Part shown: positions 8,394-16,893 of the stretch, one piece after another
How the letters are laid out: each line of letters starts with the position of its first letter
Numbering within the stretch: position 1 is the first letter of the stretch
Source of the DNA: Limnoraphis robusta CS-951
GTDB lineage: Bacteria; Cyanobacteriota; Cyanobacteriia; Cyanobacteriales; Microcoleaceae
Assembly: GCF_000972705.2 (NCBI RefSeq)
Contig: NZ_LATL02000138.1
Location: forward strand, 1-20,409
Direction of reading: 5' to 3'
Length of the DNA: 20,409 bases
Notes under the pieces: generated by a model
What the model saw: the letters and a program-made list of their open reading frames with translations, nothing else
The model's database searches: none
Told to the model about the DNA's origin: nothing
Program-made: the position numbers and the translations under genes

Positions 8394-8465
8394 GAGCCGC
8401 CCATTAAACAAATCTAGTCTTGATTTTACCAGCAAAGATGTATGTTTCCCAGTAGTAACTGATAA

Positions 8466-8498
8466 AAACCCGCCCTTGATCAGATGAGGGGGCGGTTT
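8466..8498 (-). terminator. Terminator-like hairpin reading toward mnmE
   Basis: CCGCCC (8470-8475) pairs with GGGCGG (8490-8495), extended by AAA/TTT across a one-base bulge. Read on the minus strand, the GC stem is followed directly by TTTTTATC, a classic intrinsic terminator. It sits about 70 bp upstream of the mnmE start codon, where no annotated gene needs terminating. It could end a small RNA from the ctaA side, or act as an attenuator if the mnmE promoter lies further upstream. Confidence 0.55.
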
Positions 8499-8592
8499 GA
8501 TTTACGGTTGTGGGTGAGATTATTGTTAAGCGAACCGGCCCCGACCTCAGAAAGAAACAATCACAAATCTAAAAACTTAATAGAATTGAAAA

Positions 8593-8646
8593 CAGGTTCA
8601 AAACCTCCCGAAGCCTTTAAATTTATTCATTTCGGGGGTAGACCTG
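8593..8646. other. Nested stem-loop in the mnmE-ctaA intergenic region
   Basis: An outer stem CAGGT/ACCTG (8593-8597 with 8642-8646) encloses an inner stem CTCCCGAA/TTCGGGGG (8605-8612 with 8631-8638, one G-U pair). It lies in the leader of ctaA on the plus strand and would lie in the body of any small RNA on the minus strand ending at the hairpin at 8466-8498. It matches no riboswitch that I recognise. Confidence 0.4.
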
Positions 8647-8707
8647 AGAACAAAGGAATTGCTAAGATAATCAGCATTATAAGATTAATTGTCCATAATT
8701 GTTATCT

Positions 8708-11044
8708 ATGCAACTTGCTTCCCAAAACGATGTTCAGGTTGAGTCTACTCCGCCGACTCAGGCAGAAACCATTATCTTAGATGTAGGTGGAATGAAATGT
8801 GCTGGCTGTGTCAACGCCGTTGAACGTCAGCTAACCCAACAAACCGGGGTACTTTCCGCCCGGGTTAATTTAGCGACTGAAGTGGCAACCGTTGAATGTC
8901 AAGTTGATCGCGTCAATGCAGAAGAATTAGCCCAAAAATTAACAGCAACAGGGTTTCCGTCTCAACCTCGGAGTGGGAGTAGCAAACGTGCAGAAGCGAG
9001 TGCAAGTTTAGCAGAACGTCACCGCCAAGAAGTTCGCCAACAAATTCGTCGAGTCATCACTTGTGGCTTATTAATTTTACTCTCCGGTTTAGGGAATTTA
9101 CACCATTTTGGGTTCGGACATTTACCGATTTTAAATAATATTTGGTTTCACTGGGGGTTAGCAACGATCGCGTTATTATTTCCCGGTCGAGCTATTATTA
9201 TAGATGGGATGAGGAGTCTGCTGAGAAATGCGCCGAATATGAATACGCTTGTTGGGTTGGGAACATTAACCGCTTATACAACCAGTTTTGTCGCGTTGTT
9301 GTTTCCGCAACTGGGTTGGGAATGTTTCTTTGATGAACCTGTGATGTTGTTAGGGTTTATATTGTTAGGGAAAACATTAGAACAACAAGCCAGACATAGG
9401 GCGACAAATGCGCTGCAATCTTTAATCGCTCTACAGCCAACAATAGCCCGTTTAATTCCGCCACCGCAACCGGAACAAGAGCAAAATATTGCCCAAGCTG
9501 TAGAAATTCCTGCTGAACAAGTCAGAGTTGGGGAATGGTTACAAGTCTTACCGGGGGAGAAAATTCCCGTTGATGGCGAGATATTTTCCGGGAAAACAAC
9601 GGTGAATGAATCGATGTTAACAGGTGAGTCTATGCCTGTGGTGAAACAAGTGGGAGATTTCGTTTCAGCCGGAACAATAAATCAGTCTGGTGCGATGATT
9701 ATTCAAGCCACTCGTACCGCAGAAGAAACAACTTTAGCTCAGATTGTGAGTTTAGTTGAAAATGCCCAAACTCGTAAAGCCCCTATTCAAAATTTAGCGG
9801 ATCAAGTAGCGGGATATTTTACTTATGGGGTGATGAGTTTGGCGGCGTTAACGTTTCTATTTTGGTACGGAATAGGCACGAAAATATGGCCCGATGTGAT
9901 TAGCTTTGGCGCGTCAGAAATGGCAACTCAAGCTACACTATTATTAAGCATGAAATTAGCGATTGCGGTTTTAGTGATTGCTTGTCCTTGTGCGTTGGGT
10001 TTAGCAACGCCGACTGCTATTTTAGTCGGTTCGAGTATTGGTGCGGAACGAGGATTATTAATTAAAGGCGGCGATATTTTAGAACGGGTTCATCAACTCG
10101 ATACGATTGTTTTTGATAAGACGGGAACTCTGACAACAGGTCATCCAACGGTAACAGATTGTTTAGCGATCGGTGATCAAAATTCAGATCATATATTACA
10201 ACTTGCTGCTACCGTTGAACAAGGTTCAAGTCATCCGATTGCGAAAGCGATAATTAACCAAGCCAAACACCAACAATTATCTCTCCTCCCCGCAGAAGAT
10301 TTTCAAACCGAAGCAGGTTTAGGAGTTTCTGCAAATGTGAACAATCAACGAGTTTGGGTGGGAAACAAATCGGGGTTATCTCAGCAAGGAATTGAGTTTC
10401 TTGAAAATACTCCCGATGTTGCTGGAAAAACGGCGGTTTATGTGGCGCTTGAGAAACAGTTAGTTGGTTTAATTGGTGTCAGTGATCCTTTAAAAGAGGA
10501 TGCCAAATCGACGGTTAAACAGTTGCAAAAAATGGGATTACGAGTGATAATATTAACAGGCGATCGCTCTGATGTTGCTACCTCTATTGCTGAACAATTG
10601 GGGTTAGAACCCGAAAATGTCTTGGCAGAAGTGCGACCGGATGGTAAGGTAAAAGCGATTACTGATTTACAACAGCAAGGTCAGCGAGTGGCAATGGTCG
10701 GTGATGGGATTAATGATGCGCCTGCACTCGCTCAAGCCGATGTGGGAATTGGGTTACATACGGGAACCGATGTGGCGATGGAAACGGCTGATATTGTATT
10801 AATGAGAGACTCGCTGATGGATGTGGTTGAGTCTATTCGTCTGAGTCGTTCAACCTTTAATAAAATTCGCCAAAATCTATTCTGGGCGTTTGGTTATAAT
10901 ACGTTAGGAATTCCTGTCGCTGCGGGTTTGCTATTACCGAGTTTGGGGATTATTCTCAGTCCTGCTGCTGCGGGAGCATTGATGGCGTTTAGTTCGGTGA
11001 GTGTTGTGACAAATTCGCTCTTATTGCGGCGTAAATTTTCCTGA
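8708..11044 (+). CDS. ctaA: Copper-translocating P1B-type ATPase (CtaA-like)
   Basis: A 778-aa Cu(I)-transporting ATPase. Visible in order: an N-terminal heavy-metal domain with GMKCAGC (about 28-34); the first transmembrane helices (about 115-225) with [12 protein letters not shown]; the actuator motif TGES (305-308); the CPC metal site in [13 protein letters not shown] (426-428); [12 protein letters not shown] with phosphorylated Asp 470; the HP motif in SSHPIAKAI (about 509-510); and hinge GDGINDAP (665-672). It ends with YN and MAFSS in the last helices, the Cu(I)-type signature. Cyanobacteria carry two such pumps, CtaA (plasma membrane) and PacS (thylakoid). [12 protein letters not shown] is closer to what I know of CtaA, so the gene name is an inference. 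ATG 8708 is preferred over a TTG three codons upstream. No metallochaperone or regulator gene is adjacent. Confidence 0.93.
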   Translation: MQLASQNDVQVESTPPTQAETIILDVGGMKCAGCVNAVERQLTQQTGVLSARVNLATEVATVECQVDRVNAEELAQKLTATGFPSQPRSGSSKRAEASASLAERHRQEVRQQIRRVITCGLLILLSGLGNLHHFGFGHLPILNNIWFHWGLATIALLFPGRAIIIDGMRSLLRNAPNMNTLVGLGTLTAYTTSFVALLFPQLGWECFFDEPVMLLGFILLGKTLEQQARHRATNALQSLIALQPTIARLIPPPQPEQEQNIAQAVEIPAEQVRVGEWLQVLPGEKIPVDGEIFSGKTTVNESMLTGESMPVVKQVGDFVSAGTINQSGAMIIQATRTAEETTLAQIVSLVENAQTRKAPIQNLADQVAGYFTYGVMSLAALTFLFWYGIGTKIWPDVISFGASEMATQATLLLSMKLAIAVLVIACPCALGLATPTAILVGSSIGAERGLLIKGGDILERVHQLDTIVFDKTGTLTTGHPTVTDCLAIGDQNSDHILQLAATVEQGSSHPIAKAIINQAKHQQLSLLPAEDFQTEAGLGVSANVNNQRVWVGNKSGLSQQGIEFLENTPDVAGKTAVYVALEKQLVGLIGVSDPLKEDAKSTVKQLQKMGLRVIILTGDRSDVATSIAEQLGLEPENVLAEVRPDGKVKAITDLQQQGQRVAMVGDGINDAPALAQADVGIGLHTGTDVAMETADIVLMRDSLMDVVESIRLSRSTFNKIRQNLFWAFGYNTLGIPVAAGLLLPSLGIILSPAAAGALMAFSSVSVVTNSLLLRRKFS

Positions 11045-11064
11045 TATTGAAGTGAGTTTGTTAA

Positions 11065-11097
11065 CCCCTTCTTCTAGAGATTATAGCACAGAAGGGG
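11065..11097. terminator. Terminator between convergent ctaA and PEP-CTERM gene
   Basis: CCCCTTCT (11065-11072) is perfectly complementary to AGAAGGGG (11090-11097) with a 17-nt loop, placed between two convergent stop codons (11044 and 11111). The following CTTGATTTC is only moderately T-rich, so it may be a weak terminator, mainly for ctaA. Confidence 0.6.
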
Positions 11098-11110
11098 CTT
11101 GATTTCAAGA

Positions 11111-11734
11111 TTAACGTTGTTTTTGTGGAAATAGAATACCGAAACCAAACACTGCAATTAAACCGAATAAAGTAGCGGGTTCGGGGATCGGTTTAGCTAC
11201 CCAAGTTCCCGATGAATACACTTTATAATAACCGTATTCAGCCTCATCAAAATCTTCGTTGAAGAAATCGTAACTTAAAGCATGAGTCCAAGTTCCCGAT
11301 CCTTGGGTGCCATTCATTCTGAGGAAATATTCTGCAAAGTAGGGATCGCCAAAAAACCAAGAATCATCGCTGAAAAAAATTCCATAGCGAGAAATCGTTG
11401 CATTATTGGGTGATTTGGTTTCTTCATTCCACCAATAATAACCCGCAGAATCTCCTAAACTCCAGTTATATTCTGGCAGATTGGCGTTGAAGCTGTCAAG
11501 CCCCGTTTGAACATAGAAACCATCATCAGTATAGAAGTTGTCTGGTACAAAAGTCTCCGTATCGAGATCGTAGCTAAAACTTCCTTCTCCGACTAACTCT
11601 CCTGAGTCACCAAAAAAGTCAATTTGCCATTTTTTAATATTAGTCGCTTGTGAGGGTTCTATGGCGATCGCACTGCATACACAAGCAAGACTAACTGTTG
11701 TCAGGGTGAGTTGAGAAATATAGTTTTTATTCAT
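11111..11734 (-). CDS. PEP-CTERM sorting domain-containing exported protein
   Basis: A 207-aa secreted protein. A signal peptide covers about residues 1-30 (MNKNYISQLTLTTVSLACV, possible cleavage after SQA). The last 25 residues are a PEP-CTERM tail: IPEPATLFGL, a hydrophobic stretch and a basic end PQKQR. The mature part is unusually acidic and aromatic, rich in D, E, Y, F and W (for example DDSWFFGDPYFAEYF and DFFNEDFDEAEYGYY), which suggests a beta-rich surface or matrix protein; no enzymatic motif is visible. It differs clearly from the PEP-CTERM protein at 3718-4335, so the two are not duplicates. No clear ribosome site precedes the ATG. Confidence 0.9.
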   Translation of the reverse strand: MNKNYISQLTLTTVSLACVCSAIAIEPSQATNIKKWQIDFFGDSGELVGEGSFSYDLDTETFVPDNFYTDDGFYVQTGLDSFNANLPEYNWSLGDSAGYYWWNEETKSPNNATISRYGIFFSDDSWFFGDPYFAEYFLRMNGTQGSGTWTHALSYDFFNEDFDEAEYGYYKVYSSGTWVAKPIPEPATLFGLIAVFGFGILFPQKQR

Positions 11735-11850
11735 TTTTTGATATTGTCATAGCGTTAAAACAGCTTGTTTCTAAAATACATCGCATCTTTCCTCCTTGAT
11801 CGTAATAACCGGAGACTTTATCAACTCTTTACAGCATTCCTTCACAAAAG

Positions 11851-11880
11851 AGGAGTGAATGTAAAGCCATCACCCCTCCT
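11851..11880 (-). terminator. Possible terminator after the 115-aa gene
   Basis: On the minus strand AGGAG and TGA pair with TCA and CTCCT around a short loop, with three extra G on one side, followed by CTTTTG. It lies 55 bp after the stop of the gene at 11935-12282. The bulge makes it a moderate candidate. Confidence 0.4.
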
Positions 11881-11934
11881 GTTAATTTTTATCAACAATC
11901 AACCCTGAGTTTAGATTGATATTTTAAGATATAT

Positions 11935-12282
11935 CTACAATGCAATACTTTCTAAAAGTTCCCATTCACGGTTATCAATAATCAGCTTACTAATATAATC
12001 AAACATCTGACGACAGTGGTTATTCACTTTTAAGGGGAGTTCTTCATTTTTGATCACGAGTGTCATTTTGGTTTCTGAGTCGGTAGAAGTCGCCGTGTCA
12101 AATACAACCTCAACGGTGACTAATTGAGGAACGGGAACTCGTCCAATCACTTCTCGACAAATAATTGAACTCGGGGTTTCATACATCATGTCTAAATTAC
12201 AAGTTTCTAATATCTCAATTAACATCAGTCGTAACTCTTCAATGGGAGTAGCAATCACGAAAAAACCAGTGTAGCGAGCCAT
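11935..12282 (-). CDS. Small conserved cyanobacterial hypothetical protein
   Basis: A 115-aa soluble protein without signal peptide or membrane segment. The opening MARYTGFFVIATPIEELR and the segment VIKNEELPLKVNNHCRQMFD are of a kind I associate with a cyanobacteria-restricted family of unknown function. The alternation of strand-like (LVTVEVVFDTATS, KMTLVIKNE) and helix-like stretches suggests a small alpha/beta fold. A good ribosome site (GGAG about 7 nt before ATG) supports the start. It has a 593-bp empty region upstream and its own candidate terminator, so it is probably transcribed alone. Function unknown. Confidence 0.8.
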   Translation of the reverse strand: MARYTGFFVIATPIEELRLMLIEILETCNLDMMYETPSSIICREVIGRVPVPQLVTVEVVFDTATSTDSETKMTLVIKNEELPLKVNNHCRQMFDYISKLIIDNREWELLESIAL

Positions 12283-12875
12283 ACAAAACTCCAGACTTTT
12301 TTAACAATAAACAAATGGATTCAGTGGGATTAACGTTGTCAAAAGGCTTGCTCTAAATTGAGAGTGAGGAACTTTTTTTCATCTCGTTAAAATTCTGATC
12401 ATCAGATGAAAGGGTTTCAGCTAGCTCGTTGGATATAAAATGATATTAGCCAGTTAATGCGGAACTTTTTATGTCCAAACAAAGTTGAGTAAATAACTTA
12501 CTCTAGCTCTGTCTCACCGATTGAAAGTTTGAGCTTTACTGCTTTGCGGCTAGGCTACTAGAATTGTTCTTCAAATCATTTCTCCCAATATCAGAGCATT
12601 TTTTTTCAAATCTCCGAAGATGAATGATTTGATCCCCACAGAGGCTGAACAGATGCCTCCCTTAACCCTCAAAAATCTTGATCACTCTATCAATCCGTCT
12701 GCAAAATCTATTGTGTGAATTATATCAAAGTCTAGCCGTTTTCTTCTGTGGGTCAGGTAAAATAGCTAGCTTAGATTTAAACAGGGTGAGCGAGTTATAC
12801 TAGAGGACAACAAAAACAAGTATCAAGAAGGCCTTGAACCTGAGAAAATAACTTCAGGTTTAGCAAAAACAGTCA
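12283..12875. other. Intergenic region between divergent genes, upstream of tmk
   Basis: A 593-bp gap containing regulatory sequence for two divergent genes. Toward tmk there is a -10-like TATACT at 12796-12801 with only a poor -35, and a leader hairpin AACCTGA/TCAGGTT (12837-12843 with 12854-12860) ending 15 nt before the tmk ATG. A 32-codon frame at 12620-12718 has no ribosome site and is not called. I see no tRNA or known RNA element. Confidence 0.4.
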
Positions 12876-13535
12876 ATGGACGGAAAATTAATTGTATTTG
12901 AAGGGATCGAAGGTGGCGGGAAAACAACCCAGATCCAACAAACTTGTGATTGGTTACAGAAGCACCTGGGATCATCTGCACCTGCAATCTTGACAACGAA
13001 GGAACCAGGAGGAACGGCTTTAGGGCGATCGCTGCGGAAAATTCTACTCGATAGCCGTCTCGAAGAACCCATCGCCTCCCAAGCTGAATTGTTGCTGTTT
13101 GCAGCCGATCGCGCCCAACACGTGGAAACTTTTCTCAAACCGCATCTCGAACAAGGCGCAATTATCCTCTGCGATCGCTTTACCGATTCTACCATCGCCT
13201 ATCAAGGTTATGGTCGGGGTTTGGATCAAGATTTAATTGTACAACTCAATCAGATTGCGACAGGAGGTTTACAAAGTGATTTAACCTTGTGGTTCGATCT
13301 CGAGGTTGAAAAAGGGCTAGCGCGTACTCAAACCCGAGGTGAGATGGATCGGATGGAACAAGCAGATTTAGCGTTTCATCAACGAGTTAATCAAGGGTTT
13401 TGTGAATTGGCCTCTCAAGCAGGCGATCGCATCATCCGCATTGATGCCCATCTTAGTTTAGAACAAGTCAGCGAAAAAATCCAGAGGGTTTTGAGTGAAC
13501 ACTTAAAACAATGGGGATTTCTCCTAAAATCATGA
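12876..13535 (+). CDS. tmk: Thymidylate kinase
   Basis: Phosphorylates dTMP to dTDP with ATP in the cytoplasm, the committed step of dTTP supply. The 219-aa protein shows the Walker A loop FEGIEGGGKTT (about 8-18), TKEPGGTALG (41-50, where most homologues have REPGGT), the DRF motif in CDRFTDSTIAYQGYGRG (99-115) and the LID segment RGEMDRMEQ characteristic of the bacterial class. Length is typical. No clear Shine-Dalgarno sequence precedes ATG 12876, and a small hairpin sits just upstream. Its stop overlaps the holB start as ATGA (13532-13535), so the two are translationally coupled, matching the tmk-holB pairing common in bacteria. Confidence 0.96.
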   Translation: MDGKLIVFEGIEGGGKTTQIQQTCDWLQKHLGSSAPAILTTKEPGGTALGRSLRKILLDSRLEEPIASQAELLLFAADRAQHVETFLKPHLEQGAIILCDRFTDSTIAYQGYGRGLDQDLIVQLNQIATGGLQSDLTLWFDLEVEKGLARTQTRGEMDRMEQADLAFHQRVNQGFCELASQAGDRIIRIDAHLSLEQVSEKIQRVLSEHLKQWGFLLKS

Positions 13536-14506
13536 CTTCAGAAAATGCCTTTTCTCCTCTAATCTCCCAAAAAAAAGCGGTTGAGTTGCTAACTCAAACC
13601 GTTCTCCAAAATCGCATTGCACCTGCTTACTTATTTGTCGGCAGTTCAGGAATTGGGCGGAGTTTAGCGGCTCGTTGTTTTATAGAGTTTTTATTTGGTC
13701 ATACGAGTACAAAACCCCTCAATTCTCAACAGCTAAGACATCGCATTCATCTGGGAAATCATCCCGATTTACTCTGGGTTGAACCGACTTATTTACATCA
13801 AGGAAAACGTCTCTCCGCCCAAGAAGCAGCAGAAGCTGGAATCAAACGTCGTTCCCCGCCTCAAATTCGCTTAGAACAAGTTCGAGAAATCGGTCAATTT
13901 TTGAGTCGTCCGCCCTTAGAAGCCAGTCGTTTAATTGTGGTATTAGAACAAGCGGAAACAATGGCAGAAGGGGCGGCTAATGGGCTACTCAAAACCTTAG
14001 AAGAACCGGGGAATGCTACAATAATTTTAATCGCCCCAGGAGTCGATTCATTGTTATCAACCTTAGTCTCCCGTTGTGCAAAAATCCCCTTTTATCGGTT
14101 AGATGAACAAGCCATGAAACAGGTGTTAAAAACCGAGAGACAGGAAGAAATATTAAATCATCCTGAAATCATCGCCATGTCTCAAGGAAGTCCGGGTGAA
14201 GCAATCGTTTGTTGGCAACAATTACAAGCGATGTCACCGGAGTTTTTAGACAGCGTTAAACAACCGCCTAAAACTCTCTATGATGCTTTGATTTTAGCGA
14301 AAGAAATCAGCCAGACATTAGAGATAGAAGCACAACTTTGGTTAATAGATTATTTACAACATTGTTATTGGCAACAGCAACAAAAAACCGGAAAAATTCA
14401 TCCTTTATTGTTCCAAAAGTTAGAAAAAGCGCGACAATCTTTATTGAGTTTTGTCCAACCCCGATTAGTTTGGGAATGCACATTTTTGGCTTTTTGTCAA
14501 ACTTAG
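13532..14506 (+). CDS. holB: DNA polymerase III clamp-loader subunit delta'
   Basis: A structural subunit of the clamp loader that places the sliding clamp on primed DNA. From ATG 13532 (324 aa) it has the AAA+ fold with a degenerate P-loop VGSSGIGRS (about 36-44, Arg instead of the ATP-binding Lys), as expected for delta', which does not hydrolyse ATP. LLKTLEEPGNATIILIA (about 152-168) is the sensor-1 region, and VSRC (179-182) is the arginine-finger SRC motif that acts on the neighbouring subunit. The zinc-binding cysteine cluster of the E. coli protein is not visible. The start was chosen for its 4-bp ATGA overlap with tmk; a further-upstream start would overlap tmk by 25 bp. Confidence 0.92.
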   Translation: MTSENAFSPLISQKKAVELLTQTVLQNRIAPAYLFVGSSGIGRSLAARCFIEFLFGHTSTKPLNSQQLRHRIHLGNHPDLLWVEPTYLHQGKRLSAQEAAEAGIKRRSPPQIRLEQVREIGQFLSRPPLEASRLIVVLEQAETMAEGAANGLLKTLEEPGNATIILIAPGVDSLLSTLVSRCAKIPFYRLDEQAMKQVLKTERQEEILNHPEIIAMSQGSPGEAIVCWQQLQAMSPEFLDSVKQPPKTLYDALILAKEISQTLEIEAQLWLIDYLQHCYWQQQQKTGKIHPLLFQKLEKARQSLLSFVQPRLVWECTFLAFCQT

Positions 14507-14521
14507 GAAAGGGTGAAAGAA

Positions 14522-14584
14522 AAACCACAAAGATACCAAGACACGAAGATTTTCTCCTGGTATTCTCTGTGTCGAGCGTGGTTT
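14522..14584. terminator. Long palindrome between convergent holB and OmpA-like gene, likely bidirectional terminator
   Basis: AAACCAC (14522-14528) pairs with GTGGTTT (14578-14584), and inside it GATACCA (14532-14538) pairs with TGGTATT (14558-14564, one G-U). The plus-strand arm is followed by ATTTTATC. A 13-bp piece of it, TGTGTCGAGCGTG (14568-14580), also occurs at 3610-3622 after another gene, so this is probably a copy of a dispersed repeat used as a terminator. Confidence 0.55.
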
Positions 14585-14587
14585 ATT

Positions 14588-15367
14588 TTATCGTTCTTCT
14601 GCGGGGGGAGTAAAGCGAATTTCAATCCGGCGTCGGTTGGGATCTTCTTGTCGATTTGGGGGTGCATAGTTTCCCGATGTATCATAGAGTTGCGCCGCAG
14701 AATAGGCTTTAAATTTTAAGCCTAATGCTTGCAATTCTTGGTTTTCTTGCAGTTTTTTAACGACTGCTAACGCTCGCATTAACCCTAAGTCAGCATTAGA
14801 ACCCGGTATTAATTGATTGAAAGATTCATTTCCTTGGATAATTTGTTCTAAGTTCCCGTCTAAATTGCTATAATTTCCACTATTAATTTGACCATCTGTA
14901 TGTCCGATAACCTCAATAAGATATCCTTGATAATCTTGAGAAAGTGTTTTGATTTGTGCAATTAACTCGTTTTCAACAAATTGATTCAACGGTTCGGATA
15001 ATTCAGCACTTCCTGACTCAAATCTGCGTTCAGTCGAATCTCTTAAAACAATAATTGGTGGAGATTTTAAGCGTTCTATTTCTTGATTCAGTTCAGTAAT
15101 TCGGCTACTGCGTTGTTGTAATTCGCCTCTCATTCGGGCGATTTCTCCTTCTAAGTTATTCACCCGATTTGAACGTTGTTGTAATTCCCGTTCAAGCTGT
15201 TCGGAACGAGAGGCGTTGGCTTCAGAAACCGATTGCACAAAAACCGATTTAATAATGGCTAAAATTAAAAATAAACTCAAAATCATAAAAGCATTTGACA
15301 TTAAATCGGTAAATGCTGGCCAAACATTTAATTCTTCTTCTTCTGTTTTGAAACGAGAATGACGCAT
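14588..15367 (-). CDS. MotB/OmpA-like stator protein (ZorB-like)
   Basis: A 259-aa bitopic protein built like MotB and ZorB. It has a short cytoplasmic N-terminus and one transmembrane helix beginning WPAFTDLMSNAFMILSLFLI, with Asp 21 at the position of the ion-binding aspartate. A periplasmic coiled coil (about 45-102) follows, with two 21-residue repeats starting ELQQRS at 61 and 82. An OmpA-type peptidoglycan-binding domain completes it, with EVIGHTDG (about 152-159), ADLGLMRALAVV (191-202) and NRRRIEIRF (244-252). It would anchor a proton- or sodium-driven rotary motor to the cell wall. Its partner is the MotA/ExbB-like gene 121 bp upstream on the same strand. Cyanobacteria lack flagella, so a flagellar role is excluded by context. 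The domain assignment is secure; the Zorya-like role is an inference. Confidence 0.85.
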   Translation of the reverse strand: MRHSRFKTEEEELNVWPAFTDLMSNAFMILSLFLILAIIKSVFVQSVSEANASRSEQLERELQQRSNRVNNLEGEIARMRGELQQRSSRITELNQEIERLKSPPIIVLRDSTERRFESGSAELSEPLNQFVENELIAQIKTLSQDYQGYLIEVIGHTDGQINSGNYSNLDGNLEQIIQGNESFNQLIPGSNADLGLMRALAVVKKLQENQELQALGLKFKAYSAAQLYDTSGNYAPPNRQEDPNRRRIEIRFTPPAEER

Positions 15368-15488
15368 TTGAAATTTTCCTCATTGATTTTATATTTTGAA
15401 GTTTTAACAGCCTTATGGGGTATAAATCCCCAACCAATTGATTCTGACTCCTGATTCGGTGTCTCCTGACTCCTTCTTCAACTTCAAT

Positions 15489-16847
15489 TCACAGTTTAGG
15501 ATTGTTAGTGGTAGAATGAATTGTCCCTTGAGTGAGGCGATCGCCCAGTTGATCAAGTCCTGAACGAAGCGTTTCTGTATACCGTTCAATTGCAGTTACC
15601 AGTTTAGTTAACTCACTTTGAATGTCTTCTAAACTTTCGGTGCGTGTTACCATTCGTCGTTGTAAAATATCTAAAGTATTCATCGCCAGTTGGAAGCCTT
15701 GAGTCGCATTTTGAAGCTGTTGAGTCATCTCTCCTAAAGACTGTTGATTGATGCGGTGAACTTCCATTAACTCTTGGGAGGTTTGAGAACTTTGATTCAT
15801 TTGTTCCCCTATTTTAATTAACCGTTTGCTATAATTTTGTAGCTCAATCATCGCTACATCAACGGATTGAACAGAAGCGGCTAAACTGGTAGCAGATTGA
15901 GAAAAACCGCGTTGAGTATTTGCCAGATTTGTGCTTGCACTCGAAAGAGTTTGGGGAAACTGGCTGCGTTCAAAGACTTGTGCAGCTTCCATAAACCGAT
16001 CTGTTGTCTGTTGAAAATTCTGGGAACTTTGAATCACTTGATTAGAGGCTTCTATTAATCGACTATAGACTTGTTCTGAGAGTTGATTAGTTTTGATTTG
16101 TGCGGCGGAAACTTCTTGAATTTTGTCTTGCAGTGCGGATTCTATAGACGTTTGAATACTGCGACTAAATTGATGTAAAAACTGCTCAAAAGTATTGACC
16201 ATTCCCTGAACAACTCTATCGAGATGGGTTTCTCCTTTGAGACTCGGTTGGTAGATATTATCGAGATAATCTTCTAACGCACTCAACAGTTTATTTTTAG
16301 CTAAATTTGTATTAAACATAAAGTTAACAATCGTCAGAAAGGCACTAAATAAAATAGCCGTTAAACTGGTAATAAAAGCAATCCCCATCCCTTGTAGCGG
16401 TTGTTGAATTTCTTGTAATAAACTGGTAATATCCGTTCCACTGGTTGCACTCACGGCTTGACTCAAAGCCGCTAAATTTATCGTAATTCCGACAAAGGTT
16501 CCTAATAATCCAAACGATAATAATAAATTGGGTAAAATCCGAGTGAAATGGTCAACTTGTTCGCAGGAAATGAAGAAAACGCGCTCTAAACTGTAAATAT
16601 GATCAATTAATGCACCTGTATTCACCTGTTCTAACTCGCGTCTGGCTTGTGCTAAACGGCTTTCTAACTCCTGTACCAATCTGGGTTTACTTCCTGAAAC
16701 TTTCCCGTAAATTAATCGCCAAACTTGATTTCCTTGACTGGTCAGATAATAGTGAAGTACCATTCGTAAGAAGACCGAAACGATAGCGGGAACAATCACT
16801 AAAGCAACAATCAGGATAATTAAATAATCCGGGATGATAGACAACAT
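15489..16847 (-). CDS. MotA/TolQ/ExbB-type proton-channel protein with long cytoplasmic tail (ZorA-like)
   Basis: A 452-aa protein. One transmembrane helix lies near the N-terminus (about 6-29), then a cytoplasmic stretch. The MotA_ExbB core has helices at about 106-130 (LLLSFGLLGTFVGITINLAAL) and 153-180 (GMGIAFITSLTAILFSAFLT). The C-terminal ~265 residues are predicted helical, poor in hydrophobic runs and rich in Q, S and T, forming a coiled-coil tail projecting into the cytoplasm. MotA and ExbB are shorter and lack such a tail; ZorA has one. It would form the pentameric ring around the MotB-like dimer encoded next. No ribosome site is obvious before ATG 16847, and the right end of an IS element lies only 46 bp upstream. 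Family membership is firm; function is unproven. Confidence 0.85.
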   Translation of the reverse strand: MLSIIPDYLIILIVALVIVPAIVSVFLRMVLHYYLTSQGNQVWRLIYGKVSGSKPRLVQELESRLAQARRELEQVNTGALIDHIYSLERVFFISCEQVDHFTRILPNLLLSFGLLGTFVGITINLAALSQAVSATSGTDITSLLQEIQQPLQGMGIAFITSLTAILFSAFLTIVNFMFNTNLAKNKLLSALEDYLDNIYQPSLKGETHLDRVVQGMVNTFEQFLHQFSRSIQTSIESALQDKIQEVSAAQIKTNQLSEQVYSRLIEASNQVIQSSQNFQQTTDRFMEAAQVFERSQFPQTLSSASTNLANTQRGFSQSATSLAASVQSVDVAMIELQNYSKRLIKIGEQMNQSSQTSQELMEVHRINQQSLGEMTQQLQNATQGFQLAMNTLDILQRRMVTRTESLEDIQSELTKLVTAIERYTETLRSGLDQLGDRLTQGTIHSTTNNPKL

Positions 16848-16893
16848 GGCAATGACGGTGAGATGGGGTCAGCCGTAGAGGCTATATTCTATT

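Noticed and set aside
7340..8417. Plus-strand open frames of 97, 112 and 109 codons
   Set aside because: They lie antisense to mnmE, whose motifs are complete; their length reflects the codon bias of the real gene.
8593..8620. GGTTCAAAACCTCCCG resembling a tRNA T-arm and 3' end
   Set aside because: No acceptor, D-arm or anticodon arm can be built around it; the segment pairs better as a nested hairpin.
8484..8780. 98-codon plus-strand frame before ctaA
   Set aside because: It overlaps the start of ctaA in another frame, crosses two hairpins and has no recognisable content.
12620..12718. 32-codon frame reading MNDLIPTEAEQMPPL
   Set aside because: No ribosome site, no known match and isolated in a regulatory gap; it could be a small protein but cannot be supported.
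14588..16847. Complete Zorya defence system
   Set aside because: Only ZorA/ZorB-like genes are present; no helicase, nuclease or ZorC-type gene flanks them within the window.
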